A DNA stretch of 25,580 nucleotides from a virus, in the IMG/VR virus record IMGVR_UViG_3300030099_002471, positions 1-25,580 of that record; one strand, written 5' to 3'. Made by a program: the position numbers and the translations under genes. Shown here piece after piece: positions 1-5,836 of the stretch (the stretch's first letter is position 1; each line of letters opens with the position of its first letter). The notes under the pieces are model-generated. The model was not told the origin of the DNA, did not search any database, and saw nothing but the letters and a program-made list of their open reading frames with translations.

Positions 1-119
1 TAAACACCTTGTCAAAAGAGAACACATTTGTTATAAGTCATAAGGGTGATACATTACAAGATAAGTTTAGAAGTGTGATTAGATTTGAAAAAGTAAAGAA
101 CTTTAGTCATGTTTCCTAA
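1..119 (+). CDS. 46: gp46-like recombination nuclease subunit, C-terminal end only (partial)
   Basis: An open frame (codons from position 3) runs in from the left edge and stops at TAA 117-119, giving 38 visible residues. The tail contains FVISHKGD and then DKFRSVIRFEKVKNFS. This resembles the C-terminus of T4 gp46, the SbcC/Rad50-like ATPase subunit of the gp46/gp47 recombination nuclease, where a VISH strand (the switch-histidine region) is followed by the last beta strands. The stop lies inside the next gene, an 11-nt overlap that suggests coupled translation. The identification rests on a short stretch and on the T4-type neighbourhood, so it is probable rather than certain. The Walker motifs lie outside the window. 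Confidence 0.6.
   Translation, partial: NTLSKENTFVISHKGDTLQDKFRSVIRFEKVKNFSHVS
9..37 (+). promoter_or_regulatory. possible internal sigma70-type promoter for the MT-A70 gene
   Basis: TTGTCA at 9-14 and TATAAG at 32-37 are separated by 17 nt. Each box matches the sigma70 consensus at five of six positions. It lies inside the gp46 coding end and would start RNA about 65 nt before the ATG at 109. In such AT-rich DNA a match of this kind can arise by chance. Confidence 0.25.
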
Positions 120-672
120 AAAGAAATACCAGATAATATATGCAGACCCACCTTGGCTGTTTAGAGTTAGAAGTGAAAAGGGTAATAAAAGGTCTGCAAC
201 GAATCATTATGATGTGATGTCTATACAAGATATAAAAGATATGCCTGTTCAAGATATCGCAGATGAAAACTGCACATTGTTTATATGGGTTACTATGCCT
301 AATCTAATAGAGGGTATAGATACTATTAAGTCATGGGGATTTACATATAAGACTTGTGGATTTAATTGGGTTAAGAGAAACAAAAGAGAACATAGTTGGT
401 TCTGGGGTATGGGATATTGGACACGAAGTAATAGTGAGCTATGTTTACTTGCAACAAAGGGTAGTCCTAAAAGATTATCAAAAAGTGTACATCAAATAGT
501 AGATGAACCAATTAGAGAACACTCTAGAAAACCAGACTGCGTAAGAGACAGAATAGTTGAACTATGTGGTGATTTACCCAGAATAGAACTATTTGCAAGA
601 CAACAAACAAAAGGGTGGGATTACTTTGGTAATGAGATAAAACACTCTACATTAGAGGAGCATATGACATGA
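109..672 (+). CDS. MT-A70 family DNA N6-adenine methyltransferase
   Basis: The 187-residue protein opens with YQIIYADPPW. The catalytic DPPW tetrad is at residues 13-16, the signature of MT-A70-type adenine-N6 methyltransferases. The later segments CTLFIWV, WGFTYKTCGFNWVKRN and RSNSELCLLATKG follow the family order, and HSRKPDCVRDRIVELCGDLPRIELFARQQTKGWDYFGNE (in pieces) is the usual C-terminal block. Such enzymes transfer a methyl group from SAM to adenine in DNA, probably here to protect phage DNA or change its recognition. The length is normal for phage members. The start overlaps the gp46 end by 11 nt, and the stop overlaps the deformylase start in an ATGA. No restriction enzyme is adjacent, so it looks like a solitary modification enzyme. 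The target site cannot be read from the sequence. Confidence 0.9.
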   Translation: MFPKKKYQIIYADPPWLFRVRSEKGNKRSATNHYDVMSIQDIKDMPVQDIADENCTLFIWVTMPNLIEGIDTIKSWGFTYKTCGFNWVKRNKREHSWFWGMGYWTRSNSELCLLATKGSPKRLSKSVHQIVDEPIREHSRKPDCVRDRIVELCGDLPRIELFARQQTKGWDYFGNEIKHSTLEEHMT

Positions 673-1238
673 CTGACATGATAAAACTGATAGAACCAGA
701 TAGTCCATCACTTAAGGTTAAGTTAGGGGATTGTAGTAAAGATTTAAATCGTATGGAAATAAAGATGAAACTTATTGACCACATGAAGTTTTATCAAGGT
801 ATTGGGTTATCTGCAAATCAAATAGGTATTATGGAAAGAGTATTCGTAATGTATTCTGATGTAAAGAAAAGAGAGGTTATTGCGTGTTTCAATCCTAAGA
901 TACTAGACGAATCACCTAAGAAAGTTCTGATGGACGAAGGGTGTCTGTCTTTCCCTGGCTTATGGTTGAAGGTAAATAGACCAGAGGCAATCGAAGTAGA
1001 ATACGAAGATGTGCATGGTGAGAAAACAAGGGCGATGATGTATGGGTTAGAAGCAAGAGTATTCCTACATGAATATGACCACATGGAAGGAACTGATTTT
1101 ACATCAAGAGTAAGTAAAGTAAAATTAGATATGGCAAAGAAGAAACAAAAGAAAGCACTTATCAAAGCAGCCATATATAAGGAACAACAAGAAGAACAAG
1201 AAAAACAACTAAAGTTTGGTCAAAGTCTAATGATATAA
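669..1238 (+). CDS. def: Peptide deformylase
   Basis: This 189-residue protein carries all three deformylase motifs. Motif I is GIGLSANQ at 44-51, motif II is EGCLS at 90-94 with metal ligand C92, and motif III is HEYDH at 134-138 with metal ligands H134 and H138 and catalytic E135. The enzyme removes the N-formyl group from new proteins. Phage-borne deformylases are known in marine T4-like phages, where they are thought to support synthesis of phage or host photosynthetic and other proteins. After about residue 150 there is a lysine- and glutamine-rich helical tail (KKKQKKALIKAA, then EEQEKQ) that may be coiled. It starts in a 4-nt ATGA overlap with the methyltransferase gene, so the two are probably translated together. 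The stop codon sits in an 18-nt palindrome. Confidence 0.93.
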   Translation: MTDMIKLIEPDSPSLKVKLGDCSKDLNRMEIKMKLIDHMKFYQGIGLSANQIGIMERVFVMYSDVKKREVIACFNPKILDESPKKVLMDEGCLSFPGLWLKVNRPEAIEVEYEDVHGEKTRAMMYGLEARVFLHEYDHMEGTDFTSRVSKVKLDMAKKKQKKALIKAAIYKEQQEEQEKQLKFGQSLMI

Positions 1239-1253
1239 CGAATCGATTCGTTA
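1236..1253. repeat. 18-nt perfect palindrome at the deformylase stop codon
   Basis: TAACGAATC followed directly by GATTCGTTA is a perfect inverted repeat with no spacer. Its first three bases are the stop codon of the deformylase gene. With no loop it is more likely a dimeric protein site in DNA than an RNA hairpin. The half-site GATTCGTT recurs just downstream of the promoters at 3601 and 18610. Confidence 0.75.
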
Positions 1254-1350
1254 CATAAATAATACATCAATATTTTTGAGGTTGTATAAGTCCTTGTTTT
1301 ATATACACTTTTTGGGTGGGGTTGACTTTATATAATAAGTATGTCATTAT
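1254..1350 (+). promoter_or_regulatory. promoter region of the CobT-like gene
   Basis: TTGACT at 1322-1327 and CATTAT at 1345-1350 are 17 nt apart and form a fair sigma70-type promoter. A TATAAT at 1331-1336 is too close to the -35 box to pair with it. CATAAATA at 1254-1261 resembles the NATAAATA late promoter of T4-like marine phages, so the gene may have both early and late starts. A TGAGGTT Shine-Dalgarno precedes the ATG at 1372. The rest of the 133-nt gap shows no other clear feature. Confidence 0.45.
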
Positions 1351-1371
1351 ATATTTGTAAATGAGGTTCAA

Positions 1372-3591
1372 ATGTCAAAAAAATCAATAATCGCAAAGTT
1401 ACTTTCTGAGGAAGATATTTCGGTAGTTCACAAGAAAACTCAGACTGCAGCTTTTAATGTAGAAACTAGAGAATTAATACTTCCGATTTGGAAAGACGAG
1501 ATGTCAAAAGATGTCTCAGATTTATTTATATGTCATGAAATAGGTCATGCATTATATACCTCACAAGACATGTTACAAAAAATGATAGACAGAAAGATTA
1601 ACAAGTCTTATGTTAATATCATAGAGGACGCAAGAATAGAAAAAATGGTTCAAGAAAAGTATCTTGGTACTAAGTCATGTTTCACTAAGGGTTACAATGA
1701 GTTATTATCTAGAGATTTCTTTAGAACAAAAAACAAAGATTTAAATGATTTCAACCTAGCCGACAGAATCAATCTGCACTTTAAGGGAACGGAGAATGTT
1801 CCGTTCTCTTCTGTCGAGCTTGAGTGGGTGAATAAGATTGCAAAAGTTAAGACTGAGGACGAGGTGTTAGACCTTGCAGAACAGTTAATGAAATTTATTG
1901 ATGATAATAAAGACTCTCAAGGTAAAGAAGAAGAACAACAAAGTCAAAGTTCAGTAGGTTCTAATGAGGGTGAAAGTCTTGAAGATTTAAGAGATGATGC
2001 AAAGAAAATAGATGATACTGACGATACTCAAAGTTCTGGTTCTAATGACGAGGGTGATGAGGAGAATGGTGAGGAAGAAGTTCAAAGTTCTAGTTCTCAA
2101 GATACTGACGAAGAAGAAGATACAGAAGCTGGTCAAGATTCAAGTGGTGGTATTCAAGGTGGGTCTGAGTATAAACACTCTGCAAAAACTGATTTATCAT
2201 TCGACAAGTCACTTGATGATGCAATGGATAAAGATTGTAGAGATAGAGTTTATGCGACTATCCCAAAAGTAAATAACAAAGTTGTTGTTGATTACAAGTC
2301 AGTTCTAGAACAGTGTAGAGAACATTATAATAGATATAAAGGTGGAGAAGGTGGTACTAAATTTTACACTTTAACTAAGTCTGAGATAACAAAATTTCAA
2401 ATGGATAGTAAGAAAGTTGTTTCTTACATGGTAAAAGAGTTCGAAATGAAAAAGTCTGCTGACTTATATAAGAGGTCAACTGTTTCAAAAACTGGTACTT
2501 TAAATATGGGTGCGTTACACACATATAAGTTTAACGAGGATTTATTCGCAAAGGTTACTACAATGCCCGGAGCTACTAATCATGGATTAGTTATGTTCTT
2601 CGATTGGTCTGGGTCAATGCAGTACAATCTAACACAGACACTAAAACAGTTATACAATTTAGTTTGGTTTTGTGATAGAGTTAAGATACCTTATAGAGTG
2701 TATGCGTTCTCTGATGCATATGGTATGTCACCTGACTACAGAAGTGTTTCTAGTGAAAAAACTCTTGTTACTCAAAATGTGGATATCAAGTCTGACTTAG
2801 ATATTTCTGGTTTCAGACTAATTGAGATGTTCTCAGATAAGATGAGAAAAAATGAGACAAATGAGATGATGCACTATTGGTATATGATGGGTTCTTACTA
2901 TTCTGGATATAGTAATTACCAAACCTACACTTATCCAATTAATACACCAAAAAATTTAAATTTAGGTGGTACTCCTCTTAATCATGCGATTGTGGCTGCG
3001 ATGACAATCATTCCAAGTTTCAAGACTAAGAATGGTATTCAGAAAGTAAATGCAGTATTTTTAACTGATGGTGTTAGTCACAAAGTGAGTAGAAAAGTTT
3101 CTAACGAGAGTTTAGATGCTTGGTCAAATGATGTTTATATAACAGATAAAGATACAAATACAACTTTGACTATTGATAAAAACTCTAGATATTCTGGTCA
3201 AGGTCAGACAACTGTATTACTTAAATTACTTAAGAAGAGAATACCAGACATGAATGTTTTAGGTTTCTTTGTTGCTGGGTCTGGTGCAAGAGGAATTGTA
3301 AGAAGAGAAATTATTCAAGAAAAAATGGGTCTTAATTGGGGTGATACAGATACTCTTAAGAAGTATCAGAAAGAACTAAGAACAAACAAAGTTCTAGTTT
3401 GTAAGACTGCTGGATATGATGAGTATTACATTTTACCTTCAATACCAAGAGCTGATGAGAATGACGAGGACGGTATTCAAGTAAAAGATAATGCAAAAAC
3501 TGGTGATTTAAAAAGAGCCTTTGCAAAGTTCTCAAAGAGTAAGACTCTTAATAGACAATTATTGAATAAGTTTATAGGTCAGGTTGCATGA
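1372..3591 (+). CDS. cobT: CobT-like protein: HExxH motif domain plus VWA domain
   Basis: This 739-residue protein has three parts. The N-terminal part (1-170) holds HEIGHALYT with H55, E56 and H59, followed by NIIEDARIE at about 83-90, the layout of a zinc metallopeptidase-like site with a downstream acidic ligand. Residues about 182-270 are an acidic, Ser/Gln/Glu/Asp-rich linker. The C-terminal half has a VWA fold with MIDAS residues DWSGS at 411-415, T534 in GGTPLNH and D566 in LTDG. CobT is the VWA subunit of aerobic cobaltochelatase and partners the AAA+ protein CobS, which is encoded by the next gene here. In T4-like marine phages the pair is common and its true substrate is unproven. 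A MoxR/VWA-type chaperone or maturation role is equally possible. It has its own promoter and an ATGAGGTT ribosome site. Confidence 0.8.
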   Translation: MSKKSIIAKLLSEEDISVVHKKTQTAAFNVETRELILPIWKDEMSKDVSDLFICHEIGHALYTSQDMLQKMIDRKINKSYVNIIEDARIEKMVQEKYLGTKSCFTKGYNELLSRDFFRTKNKDLNDFNLADRINLHFKGTENVPFSSVELEWVNKIAKVKTEDEVLDLAEQLMKFIDDNKDSQGKEEEQQSQSSVGSNEGESLEDLRDDAKKIDDTDDTQSSGSNDEGDEENGEEEVQSSSSQDTDEEEDTEAGQDSSGGIQGGSEYKHSAKTDLSFDKSLDDAMDKDCRDRVYATIPKVNNKVVVDYKSVLEQCREHYNRYKGGEGGTKFYTLTKSEITKFQMDSKKVVSYMVKEFEMKKSADLYKRSTVSKTGTLNMGALHTYKFNEDLFAKVTTMPGATNHGLVMFFDWSGSMQYNLTQTLKQLYNLVWFCDRVKIPYRVYAFSDAYGMSPDYRSVSSEKTLVTQNVDIKSDLDISGFRLIEMFSDKMRKNETNEMMHYWYMMGSYYSGYSNYQTYTYPINTPKNLNLGGTPLNHAIVAAMTIIPSFKTKNGIQKVNAVFLTDGVSHKVSRKVSNESLDAWSNDVYITDKDTNTTLTIDKNSRYSGQGQTTVLLKLLKKRIPDMNVLGFFVAGSGARGIVRREIIQEKMGLNWGDTDTLKKYQKELRTNKVLVCKTAGYDEYYILPSIPRADENDEDGIQVKDNAKTGDLKRAFAKFSKSKTLNRQLLNKFIGQVA

Positions 3592-3597
3592 TAATAA

Positions 3598-3649
3598 GAC
3601 TTGACAAATATACCATAATTTGGTATTATAATAGTATAAGTGATTCGTT
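3598..3649 (+). promoter_or_regulatory. sigma70-type promoter with palindromic operator, copy 1
   Basis: TTGACA at 3601-3606 and TATTAT at 3624-3629 are 17 nt apart. An inverted repeat, ATACCA (3610-3615) and TGGTAT (3621-3626), lies between and partly over the -10 box, as a repressor operator would. The 52-nt block from GACTTGACA to GATTCGTT recurs at 18607-18658 with only four mismatches. It drives the CobS-like gene. Confidence 0.75.
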
Positions 3650-3674
3650 TTAATAATATAATAATGAGGTTGAT

Positions 3675-4862
3675 ATGAAAGCAATAGATAATTTTTTAGT
3701 CGAGGCAACTAAACAGTATGGTGAAAATGCAACTATCAGTATCGACCAAGCTCAACAAGTTCTCAAAGATATTAAGAGAGCGATTGGTATTGGTCACATT
3801 AGACAAGCTGGTATGGTTGTTGGTAACAAGGTTAAACTTAAAACCGTCAATGTTGCAAAAACTGATGTTGCAGTTATTACTAAAAAAGAAGTTGTCAAAG
3901 AGGTTGTTGAAAAAACAGTTCAAGACAACACAACGGTTAATTTAGTTATGGGTAGTGATATTCAAAACTTAGTTCCTTCACCGTTTGAGGGTTTTGTTTC
4001 TTGGGGTCATCATTCCACAATCAAACAAGTTGTTAAGTCTGGAATGTTTTATCCTATCTTTGTGACAGGTTTGTCTGGTAACGGTAAAACTCTTATGATT
4101 GAACAAGTTCACGCAGAACTTAAAAAAGAGTTAATCAGAGTTAATGTCACAATCGAGACTGACGAAGATGATTTACTTGGTGGTTTCAGATTAATAAATG
4201 GTGAGACAAAGTTTGTACCTGGCCCAGTTATCGAGGCGATGCAAAGAGGTTGTACTCTTTTACTTGATGAGTGTGATTTAGGTTCAAACAAGTTAATGTG
4301 TTTACAGCCAGTTCTTGAGGGTAAAGGTGTTTATCTTAAGAAGGTAAATAAGTGGATTACTCCTAAGAGTGGTTTCAATGTGATGGCAACTGCCAATACT
4401 AAAGGTAAAGGTTCAGAGGACGGTAGGTTCATTGGGACTAATATTCTGAATGAAGCATTCCTTGAGAGATTTGCAGTGACTATCGAACAACCATACGCAT
4501 CAAACACCGTAGAAAAAAAGATTGTTCTAGGGTCAATGAAAAAATATATGAAGGGTGCAGTTGATGAGAAGTTTGCGACCAATCTAGTTCAGTGGTCAGA
4601 AGTTATTAGAAAGACTTTTTATGATGGTGGTGTTGATGAAGTGATATCAAGCAGAAGATTAGACCATATCGTGAAAGCCTTTGCAATCTTCAAAGATAAA
4701 ATGAAGTCAATCGAACTGTGTGTGAGTAGATTTGATACTGAAGTAAAGGAGAGTTTCATTGAGCTCTATACTAAGATTGATAATGGTATCGACCCTCTTG
4801 CAGAAAACAAAGAGGAAGAAGAAGTTAAAAAAGAAATAGTAGATGACGAAAACGATTTCTAA
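3675..4862 (+). CDS. cobS: CobS/MoxR-like AAA+ ATPase
   Basis: The 395-residue protein has an N-terminal 100-residue region rich in Val and Lys, then a AAA+ core. Walker A is GLSGNGKT, Walker B is TLLLDECD, and sensor 1 lies in FNVMATANTKGKG. ILNEAFLERF carries the arginine that follows sensor 1 in CobS/MoxR proteins. The C-terminus ends in an acidic EEEEVKKE tail. CobS is the ATPase subunit of cobaltochelatase, and MoxR relatives remodel VWA partners. The CobT-like VWA protein is encoded just upstream, so the two very probably form one complex. The phage substrate is unknown. The gene has a separate promoter with an operator-like palindrome and a strong ATGAGGTTGA ribosome site, so it can be controlled apart from cobT. 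Confidence 0.88.
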   Translation: MKAIDNFLVEATKQYGENATISIDQAQQVLKDIKRAIGIGHIRQAGMVVGNKVKLKTVNVAKTDVAVITKKEVVKEVVEKTVQDNTTVNLVMGSDIQNLVPSPFEGFVSWGHHSTIKQVVKSGMFYPIFVTGLSGNGKTLMIEQVHAELKKELIRVNVTIETDEDDLLGGFRLINGETKFVPGPVIEAMQRGCTLLLDECDLGSNKLMCLQPVLEGKGVYLKKVNKWITPKSGFNVMATANTKGKGSEDGRFIGTNILNEAFLERFAVTIEQPYASNTVEKKIVLGSMKKYMKGAVDEKFATNLVQWSEVIRKTFYDGGVDEVISSRRLDHIVKAFAIFKDKMKSIELCVSRFDTEVKESFIELYTKIDNGIDPLAENKEEEEVKKEIVDDENDF

Positions 4863-4873
4863 AAAAAATTATC

Positions 4874-4912
4874 ATAGGGGGTTGACATTTGATGTGTGAC
4901 TCCCTATATAAT
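4874..4912 (+). promoter_or_regulatory. Hsp20 promoter with -35 box inside a hairpin
   Basis: TTGACA is at 4882-4887. The -10 may be TATATA at 4905-4910 (17-nt spacer) or TATAAT at 4907-4912 (19-nt spacer). ATAGGGGGTT (4874-4883) can pair with GACTCCCTAT (4898-4907), ten pairs of which two are G-U, so the -35 box straddles stem and loop. No T-run follows, so termination is unlikely. Transcripts would begin near 4918 with about a 54-nt leader that can form a small ATAAGA/TCTTAT hairpin (4916-4940). Confidence 0.6.
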
Positions 4913-4971
4913 AGTATAAGATGCCAATTAAGGGTCTTATATTTAATCTTGCTTAATAAAGGAGAAATACT

Positions 4972-5403
4972 ATGGTAAGCAAATCTTTAAGTCTATTCGA
5001 CAATTTAAATTCACTAACACCGTATTCAGTAGGATATGATTCAATCTTTGACCGATTGAATAGTGCTATTGAAGCAGGACATGGGTCTAACTATCCACCC
5101 TACAATATCAAAAAGAAGAGTGAGTATCTTTATGAGATAGAACTAGCTGTTGCTGGTTTTGGTAAAAAAGATATTGATGTTGAAGTTGCAGATGGTATAA
5201 TCACTGTAAAGTCAATCAAGGAAAACTCTGAAGATGATGATATCGTACATAGAGGTATCTCTTATAGAAAGTTTGAAAAGAGGTTCTCTATTGCAGATGA
5301 TATACAAGTAAAGGGTGCTAAGTTAGAGAATGGTTTATTAACCATTGACCTTGAGAGAATTGTGCCAGAGGAAAAGAAACCTCGTACAATAGCAATTAGG
5401 TAA
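4972..5403 (+). CDS. hsp20: Small heat shock protein, Hsp20/IbpA family
   Basis: The 143-residue protein has a short N-terminal arm containing YSVGYDSIFDRLN, typical of IbpA-like proteins. The alpha-crystallin domain spans about 43-130, starting at YPPYNIKK and including LAVAGFGKKDIDVEV and the conserved GLLTIDL motif. A C-terminal IAI tail motif (RTIAIR) is used by the family to assemble oligomers. These ATP-independent holdases keep unfolded proteins soluble in the cytoplasm. They are a hallmark accessory gene of marine T4-like phages, where they may help capsid proteins or host proteins during infection. The start is clear: a strong AAAGGAG lies upstream of the ATG. It has its own promoter, and the upstream leader can form a 6-bp hairpin. 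Confidence 0.95.
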   Translation: MVSKSLSLFDNLNSLTPYSVGYDSIFDRLNSAIEAGHGSNYPPYNIKKKSEYLYEIELAVAGFGKKDIDVEVADGIITVKSIKENSEDDDIVHRGISYRKFEKRFSIADDIQVKGAKLENGLLTIDLERIVPEEKKPRTIAIR

Positions 5404-5446
5404 GGTGCCTAGTTGTATTTTTAACCTTATACACTATGGAGATATT

Positions 5447-5767
5447 ATGTATAAAAAACTTTCTAAAAAAGCGAAGATTTTAAATCTTCTAACAAGAGGC
5501 AGTAAAGTGACTTGGACACAACTAAAAACCACTTATGGTTTGAAGTCACCTAGAGCTATGATAGACACAATCAGAAGAGATGGTTTTGTTGTCTATGCAA
5601 ACAAAGACACCAAAGGTCATACCTTTTATCAAATAGGTAAACCTTCTGCAGCTATTCTTAAGGCAGGTGTTGCAAAGATTAATTCTATTAGGAATGTATC
5701 TTACGACACAATCATTGCAGCTGGTGTTGCAGAAGTTCTAGGTACTAAGTTCGCATACGCAAACTAA
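5447..5767 (+). CDS. Small basic protein with HTH-like N-terminus
   Basis: This predicted protein has 106 residues. I chose the ATG at 5447 because GGAG lies 5 nt upstream. A longer frame from GTG at 5405 lacks such a site. The first 60 residues look like a winged-helix or HTH unit: a helix in KKAKILNLLTRG, TWTQLKTTYGLKSPRAMIDTI as a likely turn and recognition helix, then a beta wing GFVVYANK..GHTFYQIG. The second half is Ala-rich and ends LGTKFAYAN. A DNA-binding role is inferred from this pattern only, and I do not know a named family. It follows hsp20 by 43 nt and probably shares its transcript, which ends in the hairpin at 5781-5820. Confidence 0.7.
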   Translation: MYKKLSKKAKILNLLTRGSKVTWTQLKTTYGLKSPRAMIDTIRRDGFVVYANKDTKGHTFYQIGKPSAAILKAGVAKINSIRNVSYDTIIAAGVAEVLGTKFAYAN

Positions 5768-5780
5768 ACCTAGTTGTTTT

Positions 5781-5820
5781 AAAAGAGAGGTGAAAGTTAT
5801 TTGACAGACACCTCTCTTTT
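5781..5820 (+). terminator. hairpin terminator with embedded -35 box
   Basis: AAAAGAGAGGTG (5781-5792) pairs perfectly with CACCTCTCTTTT (5809-5820), a 12-bp stem with a 16-nt loop. The right arm ends in TTTT, as in an intrinsic terminator for the hsp20-HTH transcript. The loop contains TTGACA, the -35 box of the next promoter. Confidence 0.7.
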
Positions 5821-5830
5821 ATGTTATGGT
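5801..5830 (+). promoter_or_regulatory. promoter for the tandem 2OG oxygenase and clamp operon
   Basis: TTGACA at 5801-5806 lies in the loop of the preceding hairpin. The -10 is weak: TATGGT at 5825-5830 (18-nt spacer) or TTATGG at 5824-5829 (17). With TATGGT, transcription would start at about 5837, which is the A of the ATG of the next gene. No Shine-Dalgarno is visible before that ATG. Confidence 0.5.
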
Positions 5831-5836
5831 ACTTAC

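Noticed and set aside
818-1174. Open frames on the minus strand, here and in many other places (for example 4331-4582, 11982-12320, 22326-22658)
   Set aside because: They lie opposite well-identified genes, have low-complexity or hydrophobic shadow composition and lack ribosome sites. No minus-strand gene is supported.
1331-1336. TATAAT as -10 box for the cobT promoter
   Set aside because: It is only 3 nt from the TTGACT box. The correctly spaced -10 is CATTAT at 1345-1350.
1921-2190. Acidic repeats in the CobT-like gene as a possible tandem-repeat element
   Set aside because: It is a low-complexity Ser/Gln/Glu/Asp linker typical of CobT proteins, without regular repeat units.
5405-5446. 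Longer GTG start for the HTH-like gene
   Set aside because: No ribosome site precedes the GTG, while GGAG is well placed before ATG 5447.
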